From: JAGXKT01 sp964531695
Lineage (GTDB): Bacteria > Planctomycetota > Phycisphaerae > SM23-33
Reading direction: 5' to 3'
NCBI GenBank assembly: GCA_964531695.1
Contig: CAZHEH010000009.1
Location: forward strand, 26,591-90,590
DNA: 64,000 bases
The position numbers were made by a program, and so were the translations under genes. How positions within the stretch are numbered: position 1 is the first letter of the stretch; every line of letters starts with the position of its first letter. Of the stretch, positions 25,687 through 34,410 are shown one piece after another. The notes beneath the pieces were generated by a model that worked only from the letters and a program-made list of their open reading frames with translations, did no database searches and had not been told where the DNA came from.

Positions 25687-27498
25687 ATGAAAGCGATGCC
25701 CCGTCGAAGCGCGTCTTGCGAATCACTGCGCGTCCCGCCGCTTGCCTTGATCCTCGTCGCGCTCTCCGTCGCCGTCATGCCGGCCGCGGCCGACGGGCCC
25801 CGTGTGCTCTTCTCGGATAACTTCTCCGAGGAGAACGCCAACTGGGACATCAAAGCCGACGACGTGGACTGGGAGGACGGCGAGCTGGCATTCGAATTCG
25901 AGGACGACGACCACCGCATTCGCCTGAAGCGGCCGATCCCGCTGGAGAACGTGTCGGTCGAGTTCCGCGCCGAGTGCGGCGATGACGGGCTGATCCTACG
26001 CTGGACGAACGCCGCCGGCGGCGGCTACGGGGCCGTGCTAGGCGTCGACGAACGGTCCGCCCTCCTGGCCGGCAGCCCGCCGCGGAAGGTCAAGGGCACG
26101 GAAGGCGATCTGTGCGACGGGGACTGGCAGGTCTTCCAGGTGGTGCGCGAGGGGGACCGTCTGGCCGCGTACTGCGACGGCAAGGTCGTGCTGCGGGCGA
26201 CGGTCCGGGGGCGGCTGGCCGGCACCGGCCATGTGACGCTGACCGGCGGCGACGATGCCGAGTACAAGATGTCTCGCTTCACCGTACGCCGCCTGGCCGG
26301 GGCACTGGTCGCCGAACCGGACCCCCGCGATCCGCCGCCGCCTCCGGTGATACCCGAGGACGACGACGACGCGGACGAGGACGCGGACGACAAGGACGAC
26401 GAGGACGGCGACGGCGATGCCGGCGTCGTGCGCCCGGTGCCGGACGGGGCCGTCCGTCTTGGCCGCGTGGCACGCGACCACGGCATGATGGAGCTGATCT
26501 GGACGGCGGACGGGCAGGCGATCGTCGGCCCCGACGCGGGAGGCGACGGCTGGCTCCGGCTCGACGCCCTGACCGGCGAGGTCCGCCCCCTCCGGCCTGA
26601 CCTCGACCTCGAGCTGTGCCACCCGGTTCGGGCCCGCCGGGGGGAACTGTGGATCTGGCGGCAGGCGGACGGCGGGCGAACCTTCGAGTCGATCGAACTT
26701 ACGGCCGGGCGACCCCGGCTGCTGGCCCGCGCCGAGCACGGGCCCGGCGAGTTGGCCTTCGACGTTCGCCCTGTCGGCGACGACGTCCACCTGCTCAAGC
26801 GTCGGACGCTGCACGACAACAGCCAGCGCCTGTTCATCCGCCGGGAGCTGGGCGCGTGGGAGCCGCTGCCGGACATGCCGCCCGACACGCGATTCGTGGC
26901 CATCAGCCCGGACTGGACCCACCTGGCCGTCCGGGAAGCCGGGCGAGGCGCCGCGCCACCGATCGAGGTGTACGCCAACCAGGGCGCCCGGCGGCTCTGC
27001 GTGTTGCCGGACGAAGTCGCGTCCGCGTCCGAGGCGGTCTTCTCCCCAAGCGGCGACTGCGTCGCTCTGGCGAACTACGAGACGGCCGCGGGGGTGCCGG
27101 GCCTGGCCGTGATCGAGGTGGCCGCCCCCCTGCGCATCCGAGTGATCCATCGCGGCGCGGACTGGTACCACGGGCCGGCATGGTCGCCGGACGGGCGGTA
27201 CCTGGCCGCGTCGATCATGCGAGACCCGCCCGAGGCCGAGCCCCGCGCGGCCCGGACGCTGGCGACGTACGTGTGGAAGGTTCCGCGCACGGCCGGGGAG
27301 GCGGAGGACGCCCTTGCGGCGCGCCTGGATGCGGCGCAAGACCGCTACGAGACGGCCTACGCCCATTTGGTGGACCTCCACGAGCGCGGCATCACGAGCG
27401 GACCGGAGGCCAATGCCGCTTACGAGGAGTTCGTCGAGGCCAAGGCGGCCTACGAGGCCGTCCTGGCGGAGAAGGAAAGGGCCGAGGCGGGCGAGTAG
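25687..27498 (+). CDS. Secreted protein with LamG-like domain, acidic linker and beta-propeller-like C-terminus
   Basis: 603 residues from ATG 25687 (MKAMPRRSASCESL), preceded by AAGGAG; the open frame extends back to 25441. Signal peptide to about residue 38 (VAVMPAAADG). Residues 40-200 look like a concanavalin/3-keto-disaccharide-hydrolase-type sandwich (FSDNFSEENANWDI at its start, VKGTEGDLCDGDWQVFQVV near its end). A Pro then Asp/Glu linker follows at about 215-245. The last 350 residues contain WD/TolB-like strands (FVAISPDWTHLAV, AVFSPSGDCVAL, PAWSPDGRYLAAS) and a short coiled coil. No catalytic residues recognised; probably surface exposed. It is divergent from the metallopeptidase-like gene. 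Confidence 0.7.
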   Translation: MKAMPRRSASCESLRVPPLALILVALSVAVMPAAADGPRVLFSDNFSEENANWDIKADDVDWEDGELAFEFEDDDHRIRLKRPIPLENVSVEFRAECGDDGLILRWTNAAGGGYGAVLGVDERSALLAGSPPRKVKGTEGDLCDGDWQVFQVVREGDRLAAYCDGKVVLRATVRGRLAGTGHVTLTGGDDAEYKMSRFTVRRLAGALVAEPDPRDPPPPPVIPEDDDDADEDADDKDDEDGDGDAGVVRPVPDGAVRLGRVARDHGMMELIWTADGQAIVGPDAGGDGWLRLDALTGEVRPLRPDLDLELCHPVRARRGELWIWRQADGGRTFESIELTAGRPRLLARAEHGPGELAFDVRPVGDDVHLLKRRTLHDNSQRLFIRRELGAWEPLPDMPPDTRFVAISPDWTHLAVREAGRGAAPPIEVYANQGARRLCVLPDEVASASEAVFSPSGDCVALANYETAAGVPGLAVIEVAAPLRIRVIHRGADWYHGPAWSPDGRYLAASIMRDPPEAEPRAARTLATYVWKVPRTAGEAEDALAARLDAAQDRYETAYAHLVDLHERGITSGPEANAAYEEFVEAKAAYEAVLAEKERAEAGE

Positions 27499-27515
27499 CC
27501 CGCGTCGCGCGAGAC

Positions 27516-28319
27516 ATGGCTGATTGCGAGCTGGGCGTTATCGGGGCGGGGAACATGGCCGAGGCCATCCTGCGCGGCGTGCTGCGCGCGGGCGTGCTGC
27601 CGGCGGAGCGCATCGTCGCGTCGGACCCGAGCGCGGAACGCCGCCGACATGTGGCCGAGTTGGGCATTCACTGCGTCGAGGACAACACCGAGCCCGCGAG
27701 TTGCCCGCGCGTACTGCTGGCCGTGAAGCCCCAGGTGATGGGCGACGTGCTGGACTCGATATCGACCCACGTGTCCGGCGGGGCCATGGTGGTTTCCATC
27801 GCGGCCGGTGTGGCCACGGGGTCGATCGACGAGGGGCTCGCCGGGCGGGGGCGCATCGTCCGTGCGATGCCGAACACGCCGATGCTGGTCGGCGAGGGGG
27901 CTACGGCCTTGGCGGCCGGGCCGAGGGCAGGCGAGGAGGACTTGCGGTGGGCCGAGTCGCTCTTCGCCGCCAGCGGGGCGACGGTATTGCTGGACGAGGC
28001 GCAGATGGACGCCGTCACGGCCGTGAGCGGATCGGGGCCCGCGTACTTCTTCTACCTGATCGAGGCGATGATCGAGGCGGGCGTCGAGGAGGGGCTGAGC
28101 CCCGAAACCGCCCGCACGCTGGCCGTGCGGACCTGCGCGGGTGCGGCCGCCCTGTTGGCCGAAACCGGCGAAGCGCCCGAAGAGCTGCGCCGCCGCGTGA
28201 CCTCGCCCGGCGGGACGACCGAGCAGGCCGTCTCGCGGCTCAAAGCCGACAGCGTCCTCGAGTCGCTCATCCGTGCCGTCCGCGCCGCGGCCGAGCGATC
28301 GCGAGAACTCGGTAGATAG
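27516..28319 (+). CDS. proC: Pyrroline-5-carboxylate reductase
   Basis: 267 residues, normal length. Rossmann motif GVIGAGNMAEAILRG at residues 7-21. Conserved LLAVKPQVMGDVL, VSIAAGV, RAMPNTPMLVGEGATAL and the dimer/active-site block VTAVSGSGPAYFFYLIEAM. C-terminal VTSPGGTTEQAVSRL. It reduces pyrroline-5-carboxylate with NAD(P)H to give proline. It lies 17 bases after the preceding secreted-protein gene and is probably co-transcribed with it; the ribosome-binding site is weak. Confidence 0.96.
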   Translation: MADCELGVIGAGNMAEAILRGVLRAGVLPAERIVASDPSAERRRHVAELGIHCVEDNTEPASCPRVLLAVKPQVMGDVLDSISTHVSGGAMVVSIAAGVATGSIDEGLAGRGRIVRAMPNTPMLVGEGATALAAGPRAGEEDLRWAESLFAASGATVLLDEAQMDAVTAVSGSGPAYFFYLIEAMIEAGVEEGLSPETARTLAVRTCAGAAALLAETGEAPEELRRRVTSPGGTTEQAVSRLKADSVLESLIRAVRAAAERSRELGR

Positions 28320-28360
28320 CCGCCGAGGCAACAGAAGCAGGTTGAGGTGCAGTGACTTCG

Positions 28361-28375
28361 GGGGCCGGCGGCCCC
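28361..28375. terminator. GC-rich hairpin between convergent proC and amidohydrolase genes
   Basis: Perfect 6-bp stem GGGGCC-GGC-GGCCCC in the 160-base convergent gap. No U-tract follows on either strand, so it is a weak candidate bidirectional terminator. Confidence 0.3.
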
Positions 28376-28478
28376 TTGGGGGATCACCCGCTGCGAGTCC
28401 GAGAACGCGAGCCGCCACGGCGCCGGCGAATTGCGGCAGTTCCGGTTTCCTCTGTTTCCTCCGCGGCTGGAACCAGTC

Positions 28479-29735
28479 TCACTTCCCCATGAACTCGGCG
28501 AAGGCCCCGCCGAAGAGCCCGCGCACGTCTCGCCGCACTTCCTCGTCGGTCGGGCGCCAGCCGGCCTCGAACAGCAGCCGGTACTTGTCGGCCAGCACGT
28601 CCGCGACGGTCGCGCGGGTGTGCGACCACTTGTAGATGAGCTGGTCCAGCACGCGGGCGTCGGAGTGGTTCGCGGTGAAGGTCGCCCCGAGCAGCTCGAG
28701 CCGCTGTCGGGTCATCTCGTCGATGATGCTCGGGTCGTTGCAGAACCACCAGCAGCCGAACAGGTGCAGGTTGCCGAACTTCCGGGCGCAAACGCACAGC
28801 TCGTGCTGGTTCACGCGGCTGAGCATCGTCACGAGGAACTTCACGTCCGGGTTCTCCGCGCAGAGCCCCGCCACGGCCGTGACGTCCGCGAGACCGACCG
28901 CGTCACCCGCGTCCTTCAGTGACCGGTTGACGCCCTTGCGGACGCCGATCATCAGCGCGATCGGCAGGTCCAGCTCCCGCGCGACGGGCAGCACGACGTT
29001 CCGCACGATCCGAGCGCTGGGGCTGTCGCTGGGGTACTGGAACGCCGGCGGCAGCGACGCGGCCATGTAGACCGGCTCGCCGAGCGTCTCGGCCCATTCG
29101 GTGAGGAAGCGCCGCGCCTCGGCGCAGCTCTGGGCGTCGATCTGCGGAGCGGTGTTGTAGCCCGCCGCGCGCATGGTCTGGGCGGCCGCGGGCCAGTTGA
29201 CGATCACCGGATCGATCCGCAGCGCGGGTTTGAGGCGGTCGCACCCACCCCGGCCCGACCGCCAGTGCTCCACCTCCGCCGCCTGGAACGGATCGTTCGT
29301 CATGACGGCGTAGTCGATGCCGCTCATCTCGAAGACGCGATCCAGGTAGGCCTCCTCGTCCTGCTCGGCGAACCACTTGCGGATCGACGCCAGATCGCGC
29401 CCGGCCACGTCCAGCCCGAGCTTGTTGAGCGTCGTGACCGCCCCGCGCGCCGCCTCGCTCAGCGCGCCGTGCCCGAGGAACACGTGCTCCCACACGAGGT
29501 CGGCCTGCTCGGACTTGGGCAGCTTCCAGAACTCCGCGGGCGTCAGGTCGCGCGGCGCGACGGTGAACAGCTCCGCCACGAGGTAGTGGTACGTCAGCAG
29601 CTCGTCCACTCCCCACAGCAGCAGGTCGCCGTGCGACGGCGGGAACAGGTGCGTGTGGATGTCGGTGATGGTCGTCTCGTCCACGGCGGTGCGGACCGCG
29701 GACTCCAGGGCCTCTACGTTGTCGAATGCCGGCAT
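28479..29735 (-). CDS. Uronate isomerase-like amidohydrolase
   Basis: 418 residues, shorter than UxaC (about 470). The amidohydrolase metal motif HTH is visible early (TDIHTHLFPPSHGDLL). A GIDYAVMTNDPF strand, LPIALMIGVRKGVN, and the late HLFGCWWFCNDPSIIDEMT with ATFTANHSDARVLDQLIYK follow the uronate isomerase fold. It probably interconverts a sugar acid or acts on a related substrate. Isomerase of glucuronate itself is not proven, since several substrate-contact residues cannot be placed by eye. GGGAG ribosome-binding site. Confidence 0.75.
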   Translation of the reverse strand: MPAFDNVEALESAVRTAVDETTITDIHTHLFPPSHGDLLLWGVDELLTYHYLVAELFTVAPRDLTPAEFWKLPKSEQADLVWEHVFLGHGALSEAARGAVTTLNKLGLDVAGRDLASIRKWFAEQDEEAYLDRVFEMSGIDYAVMTNDPFQAAEVEHWRSGRGGCDRLKPALRIDPVIVNWPAAAQTMRAAGYNTAPQIDAQSCAEARRFLTEWAETLGEPVYMAASLPPAFQYPSDSPSARIVRNVVLPVARELDLPIALMIGVRKGVNRSLKDAGDAVGLADVTAVAGLCAENPDVKFLVTMLSRVNQHELCVCARKFGNLHLFGCWWFCNDPSIIDEMTRQRLELLGATFTANHSDARVLDQLIYKWSHTRATVADVLADKYRLLFEAGWRPTDEEVRRDVRGLFGGAFAEFMGK

Positions 29736-29933
29736 TTCGGTCTCCCGTCGGATGAAGCGGGCAGGATAGCAGCTTGTCCCCGGCGCGCGAAGACACTGCC
29801 GTACAGAGCGGCCGCGCGACCGCCGGACGCTGTCGGCGATGCGGCGGATCGGTGTCCACCCCCCGGCCGAGCGCCCCTCGACGCGGAGGACGTTCGCCGT
29901 GACGGGCGGGAGACCGTCCGCCCCAAAGAGCGC

Positions 29934-29958
29934 GGCCCCCGGAATACAACCGGGGGCC
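29934..29958 (-). terminator. Strong hairpin after the large membrane-protein gene
   Basis: Perfect 9-bp stem GGCCCCCGG / CCGGGGGCC with a 7-base AT-rich loop, 27 bases beyond the stop codon at 29986 on the minus strand. A short T-containing stretch follows. Best reading is an intrinsic terminator. Confidence 0.6.
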
Positions 29959-29985
29959 TGCGCTGAATCGGGATACTGCGCCGTC

Positions 29986-31944
29986 CTACTGGGATGGCTG
30001 CTCTTCGCCGCCCTCGTCGGGCGAGGGGCCTTCCGACTCCGGCTCGGGCCGCGGCTCCGCCGGGGATTCCTCGCCGCCCGGCTCGGTCTCCGGCTGCTGA
30101 GCGGCCTCGAACTGCTCCTCCTCGTACTGTTCGACGAACACGTCGTCTAGGTCGGTCGCGTCGACCTTGCGGCGGAGGAGGTAGTAGATCACCGTGGTCG
30201 CGCTGGCCGCGTAGGACAGCACGAACGCCAGCACGAGGCCGATGACGAGGTAGACCCACACGCCGATGCAGAACGCGCCGATCTTCTCGCACACGCTCAG
30301 GGCGGACCAGCTCACGTCGGGGTGGAAGTTGCTGAACGACGGCGCCGGCCACATCACGTCCATCTTGTCCGTGGCGCCGGCGACCTCCTCGCCACCGGCC
30401 CAGATGGCGATCTCGGCGAACCAGTGGGTCGCGGCCAGCGCCGCGAAGGCGAAGGCCCGGACGAACAGGTAGCAGACCACGCCGTAGATGAGCCCGACAA
30501 CGCCGTACAGGCCGGCCCGCCACGGCTTGGCGAAAACGTAGGAGAAGCTGCGGCTGATGGCGTCGAAGCTGTCCGAGCCCTCGACCGCGATCGTCGGGTA
30601 CATCAGCCCCGCGCCGCCGACCAGCCCGAACACCAGGAAGGCGATGACCAGACCCAGCGCCACGGCGAGGATGAACAGCACGCCGATCGTGATGGCGCCG
30701 AAGCCCCACAAGTTGCCGGCCAGCCCGCCGAGCATGATCAGCGCCCCGAGCAGGAAGATCACCGCCAGCGGAATCAGCGGCGCCATGAAGAAACTCAGGA
30801 ACTTGCCGCCCGAGAACTTCAGGGCCTGCAACATCGAGATCTTCTCGTCCCGTGCGGCGTGCAGGGCCGCGATTCGGTAGATCGCCCCGCCAAACAGAGC
30901 CCAAGCCCCCAGCGCGATCACGCCCAGGAGAATCGCCATCAGGCAGTGCTCCGCCAGCAGCCAGTGCACGCCCGTGACGGCCGCCAGGATCCAGAACACG
31001 AAGCCCGCCTCCGCCGGCCGAGGGAAGGGCGCCGGTTGCTGCGCCCCGTCGGCAGCCGCGGCAACGTCGGCGTCCATTCCGGCGTCGGCGTTCATCTGCT
31101 GATAGCGGTCCAGCCCGCCGCTGATGTCCCCTCGCAGCACGGCCGAGGCGGCGTTGCGGAGGCAGTCGCCCTCATACGTGATGAACTTGGCGTAGATCGG
31201 CTCGCCGCGCACCTGCTCGACCCGCTCGGTGAAATCCTGTCGGTAGCGTGTGAGCGTTTCGAGCGCCCGCGTGTACTGGCTCGCCAGGGCGTCCTTGGCC
31301 TCCCCCTTGTCCCCATCGGCCTTGAGGGCATCCTGGATGTCATCCTCCGCCTGATCGCGGGCATCGTCGAGCGTGTCCTCGATCTTGCGAACGGCGTCCC
31401 GGAACTCCTCCTCGGCCTGCGAGAGGTTCTTGGACCAGCCCTCCTCGCCGTATTCGTCCGGGTCGACCCGCTTGGGCTCATCGTCGCCCATCTTCTCTTC
31501 CCAGCGTGCGGCGAAGGCCCGGAGCAGCCACCGGGCGTCGGGCTCGGGTTCCTCGTCCCCGGCCGGCCAGTCCGTGCCCTCGCTCCCCAGCTCCTCGGCC
31601 AGCATGCCGCTGTAGCCGCGGAGCGTGAGACGCTCATTGTGCGCAGCGGCGCGGAGGTCGGCCGAGTCCCCGTCGCGATCCTCGAGCCATTGCTTCTTGG
31701 TCTCGTTGAAGGCGGGGCCCTGGCGGCTGAAGAAGAGCTGTGGCTCGTTCACATGCGAATAGGCGCCGCCGAGCGACCAGATGCCGTCCAGCGCCCGCCC
31801 GCCGGCGAAGATCACCAGGATCGCCGCCAGCGCCAGCCCGAGCTTCGTCAGATGGATCCCCATCCGGAAGCTCTTGAAGATGCGGGAGAAACTGAAGACC
31901 GAGCCCCAGTCCACTCCGGTGAGCTGCGTTTGGTCTTGCGCCAT
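29986..31944 (-). CDS. Large polytopic membrane protein of unknown function with charged coiled-coil domain
   Basis: 652 residues. One membrane segment at about 34-55 is followed by a highly charged region (about 60-320) rich in Glu, Asp, Arg and Ala, including a predicted coiled coil (LSQAEEEFRDAVRKIEDTLDDARDQ). About six or seven membrane helices follow between 325 and 590 (VFWILAAVTGVHWLLA, LIPLAVIFLLGALIMLGGLAG, VGLIYGVVCYLFVRAF among them). An acidic Pro/Glu-rich tail ends the protein. I know no family; the shape resembles planctomycete integral membrane proteins seen near FmdB and chaperone genes. A consensus -10 promoter lies upstream and a strong hairpin downstream, so it is probably monocistronic. 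Confidence 0.75.
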   Translation of the reverse strand: MAQDQTQLTGVDWGSVFSFSRIFKSFRMGIHLTKLGLALAAILVIFAGGRALDGIWSLGGAYSHVNEPQLFFSRQGPAFNETKKQWLEDRDGDSADLRAAAHNERLTLRGYSGMLAEELGSEGTDWPAGDEEPEPDARWLLRAFAARWEEKMGDDEPKRVDPDEYGEEGWSKNLSQAEEEFRDAVRKIEDTLDDARDQAEDDIQDALKADGDKGEAKDALASQYTRALETLTRYRQDFTERVEQVRGEPIYAKFITYEGDCLRNAASAVLRGDISGGLDRYQQMNADAGMDADVAAAADGAQQPAPFPRPAEAGFVFWILAAVTGVHWLLAEHCLMAILLGVIALGAWALFGGAIYRIAALHAARDEKISMLQALKFSGGKFLSFFMAPLIPLAVIFLLGALIMLGGLAGNLWGFGAITIGVLFILAVALGLVIAFLVFGLVGGAGLMYPTIAVEGSDSFDAISRSFSYVFAKPWRAGLYGVVGLIYGVVCYLFVRAFAFAALAATHWFAEIAIWAGGEEVAGATDKMDVMWPAPSFSNFHPDVSWSALSVCEKIGAFCIGVWVYLVIGLVLAFVLSYAASATTVIYYLLRRKVDATDLDDVFVEQYEEEQFEAAQQPETEPGGEESPAEPRPEPESEGPSPDEGGEEQPSQ

Positions 31945-32011
31945 GGCCTCATTCCTTTCCGGTCATGTCGCCCGAGCGTTGTTGCGGACGCCGCCGCACG
32001 GACGCGCCCGC

Positions 32012-32039
32012 ATTATAGAACGGGCCCCAAACCGTGCAA
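32012..32039 (-). promoter_or_regulatory. Promoter of the large membrane-protein gene
   Basis: Minus strand TATAAT (6 of 6, 32012-32017) with a weak -35 TTGCAC (32034-32039) at 16 bases. Predicted start near 32005, about 60 bases before the ATG at 31944. Confidence 0.55.
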
Positions 32040-32098
32040 CGCTTTTCGGCGCCGCCGGCTACGGCCCTCGCCGCGGAGGCGGACATGCCTTTCGTACG

Positions 32099-32413
32099 TC
32101 ACGAATCGCCCGAGCTGCCGTCCTGGCTACCGCTCGAGTCGCTCTTTGCTCCGGAGGAGTCGCTCTTGCCCTCGCCCGAGCCCTCGGCCGAGCCGCTGTC
32201 GCCTCCGGACGGCTTATCCGGCCGCGAGGGGCTCTTGTAGTCCGTCTGGTAGAAGCCGCTGCCCTTGAAGATCACGCCCGCGCCGGTGCCCAGAAGGCGG
32301 CGGACCTTGTTCTTCCCGCACTTGGGGCACTTCCGAACCGGCCGCGCCTTGATGGACTGGAACTTCTCGAACGTGTGCCCGCACGCCTCGCACTCGTAGT
32401 CATAGGTCGGCAT
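32099..32413 (-). CDS. FmdB-family zinc ribbon protein
   Basis: 104 residues. The N-terminal 55 residues are a zinc ribbon of the FmdB/CxxC_CxxC_SSSS family: MPTYDYECEACGHTFEKFQ, then RKCPKCGKNKVRRLLG, giving two Cys pairs. The remainder is a Ser/Gly/Lys/Asp low-complexity tail typical of the family. Role unproven; first described as a putative regulator in methylotrophs. It starts 9 bases after the stop of grpE and ends the chaperone operon. Confidence 0.9.
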   Translation of the reverse strand: MPTYDYECEACGHTFEKFQSIKARPVRKCPKCGKNKVRRLLGTGAGVIFKGSGFYQTDYKSPSRPDKPSGGDSGSAEGSGEGKSDSSGAKSDSSGSQDGSSGDS

Positions 32414-32422
32414 CGGCTTCTC

Positions 32423-33088
32423 CTACTGTGCCTGTTCGACGTCCGGGGCTTCCGGCCCGGTTTCGTCCGCTTCGCCGTCGGCCTCTTCTTGGGGCCCGGT
32501 CGAGACAATAACCGAACTCGGCCGTATGGTCCGCCCTTTCAGGCGGTAGCCCGTCTGGACCTCCTGGAGGACGGTCATGGGCGGCTCGTCGGCCGCCTGC
32601 TGCATCACGGCCTGATGCTGCTCGGGGTCGAACGGCTGCCCGACCGCCTCAACCCGCTCGACACCGAACCGGCCGAGCGTCGCCAGCGCGTTGTCGTGCA
32701 CGATCTGCATGCCCTCCAGCAGCGGATCGTCCTCCTGCCCGTGCTCGCGGGCAGCCGCCAGGGCCCGCTCCATGTCGTCCAACACGCCGAGCATCGCCTT
32801 GATCAGCTCCTCGTTGGCGTACTCGCGGGCATGGGCAATGTCCTTCTGGACGCGCTTGCGATAGTTCTGGTAGTCGGCCGAGACACGCTGCAGTCGCCCG
32901 ATCAGCTCGTCCCGCTCGGCGCGGAGCCGGTCCACCTCATCCACCGGCTCGCCGCCGGCCGTGGCGTCGACCTCCGCGTCCGCCTCGATGCCTTCCGGCG
33001 ATTGCTCGCGCGCCTCTTCGTCCGGGCACGGCGTGTCCTCGCCCGCGTTCCGATCTTCCGCTTCCGGTTTGCGCTTCTTCCTGCTCAT
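32423..33088 (-). CDS. grpE: Nucleotide exchange factor GrpE
   Basis: 221 residues, normal length. An acidic, disordered N-terminus (about 1-55) precedes the long paired helix (RLQRVSADYQNYRKRVQKDI). The compact beta domain with GVERVEAVGQPFDPEQHQAV and GYRLKGRTIRPSSVIV follows, then an acidic tail. GrpE releases ADP from DnaK. It lies between dnaJ (27 bases upstream) and fmdB in one minus-strand operon. No dnaK is present in the window, so its partner is encoded elsewhere. Confidence 0.95.
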   Translation of the reverse strand: MSRKKRKPEAEDRNAGEDTPCPDEEAREQSPEGIEADAEVDATAGGEPVDEVDRLRAERDELIGRLQRVSADYQNYRKRVQKDIAHAREYANEELIKAMLGVLDDMERALAAAREHGQEDDPLLEGMQIVHDNALATLGRFGVERVEAVGQPFDPEQHQAVMQQAADEPPMTVLQEVQTGYRLKGRTIRPSSVIVSTGPQEEADGEADETGPEAPDVEQAQ

Positions 33089-33115
33089 GTCGTGTATCCG
33101 CCCTCGCGCTATGCG

Positions 33116-34246
33116 TCACTCCTTGCCGCCGAAATAGTCCTTGAGCTTGTCGAGGAATCCTTTGCGCTCCGGGGCGACGCTCCCGTCTTCCGTCTCGGCG
33201 AACTCGGCAAGCAGCCGCCGCTGCTCCGTGGTCAGCTTACGCGGGATCTCGACGTGGATCTGCACGTGCTGGTCTCCGCGGCGGTTCGTGCCGACCGCGG
33301 GCAGCCCCCGCCGCTTGAGCGTGATGACGTCCCCGTTCTGCGTTCCGCCGGGGATCTCCATCTGCTCGCGTCCTGACAGGGTGGGCACGTCGACCGTGCC
33401 GCCCAGCGCCGCCTGCGTAAACGTCACCGGCAGGCGGCAGACCACGTCGCTACCGCGGCGCGTCAGGAACGGGTGCGGCTTGAGGCGGACGTAGCAGTGC
33501 AGGTCGCCCCGGTCGCGCCCGCCGGGGCTCGGCTCGCCCTCGCCGCGGCATCGGACGACCTGGCCCTCGCGGATGCCGGGGGGGATCTTGACCTTCAGTC
33601 GGCATTGCCTCCGCGCCCGGCCGTCGCCGCCGCAATCCGTGCACGGGTCCGAGACGGTCTCCCCCCGGCCGCGGCAGTGCGGGCAGGCCGTCACGCGGAC
33701 GGTCATGCCGAAGATGCCCGGCGTCTGCTGCTGGACCTGCCCGTACCCGCCACAGGTCGCACATCGCTCGGGGCTGGTGCCGGGCGCGGCGCCCGAGCCG
33801 CCGCACGCCTCGCACAGGTCCATCCGCTCGAATTCCAGCGTCTGCTCGGCGCCGGTGAGAACCTCCTCCAGGGAGACCTCGATCTCCGTCTCCAGGTCGA
33901 GCCCGTGCCCGCGGGACCGTTGCCGACCGCCGAAGCCGAAGCCGCCGAAGATGTCCTCGAACATCGAGAAGATGTCGCCGAAGCCCATCGACGAGAAGTC
34001 GTGCACGCCGGCGCCGCGGAGCCCCTCGTGCCCGAAGCGGTCGTACCGCTGGCGCTTGTTCGGGTCGGAGAGAACCTCGTAGGCCTCGGCCAGTTCCTTG
34101 AAGCGTTTCTCGCCGTCGGCCTTGTCGCCGTCGAAGCGGTCCGGGTGGTATTGCAGCGCAAGCTTGCGGTACGCGCGCTTGATCTCGCCCGCGTCCGCCT
34201 CGCGGCTTACGCCCAGGACCTCGTAGTAGTCACGTTTGGAAGGCAT
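33116..34246 (-). CDS. dnaJ: Chaperone DnaJ
   Basis: 376 residues. J domain at 1-70 with HPD in LQYHPDRFDG, then a Gly/Phe region (GFGDIFSMFEDIFGGFGFGG). All four zinc repeats are intact (CEACGGSG, CATCGGYG, CPHCRGRG, CTDCGGDG). The C-terminal substrate-binding domain (RLKVKIPPGIREGQVVR onward) completes a full-length class I Hsp40. It stimulates DnaK ATPase and binds unfolded clients. It lies about 165 bases downstream of groEL1 and 27 bases upstream of grpE. The gap before it has no obvious ribosome-binding site. Confidence 0.97.
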   Translation of the reverse strand: MPSKRDYYEVLGVSREADAGEIKRAYRKLALQYHPDRFDGDKADGEKRFKELAEAYEVLSDPNKRQRYDRFGHEGLRGAGVHDFSSMGFGDIFSMFEDIFGGFGFGGRQRSRGHGLDLETEIEVSLEEVLTGAEQTLEFERMDLCEACGGSGAAPGTSPERCATCGGYGQVQQQTPGIFGMTVRVTACPHCRGRGETVSDPCTDCGGDGRARRQCRLKVKIPPGIREGQVVRCRGEGEPSPGGRDRGDLHCYVRLKPHPFLTRRGSDVVCRLPVTFTQAALGGTVDVPTLSGREQMEIPGGTQNGDVITLKRRGLPAVGTNRRGDQHVQIHVEIPRKLTTEQRRLLAEFAETEDGSVAPERKGFLDKLKDYFGGKE

Positions 34247-34410
34247 TTACTATTGACGGTTGTCGGTTGCCGATTGGCCATTATCCATCGGCCGTCGAGC
34301 ATCGGGGACGGGCAATATACCACGAATGAACAGGGGCGCCGCGACTCGCATCGGGCGCCCCTGCGCACGGGTCATTCCGCAATTCGCATTCCGCGATCCG
34401 CAATCCGCAT
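34247..34410. repeat. Degenerate short tandem words in the groEL1-dnaJ gap
   Basis: At 34375-34411 the words ATTCCGC, AATTCGC, ATTCCGCG, ATCCGCA and ATCCGC stand in a row, a degenerate array with a 7-9 base period ending at the groEL1 stop. At 34252-34282 related words alternate (TTGACGGTTG, TCGGTTGCCG). No gene is supported here. The type of repetition recurs at 36052-36238 and near the right end of the window. Confidence 0.6.
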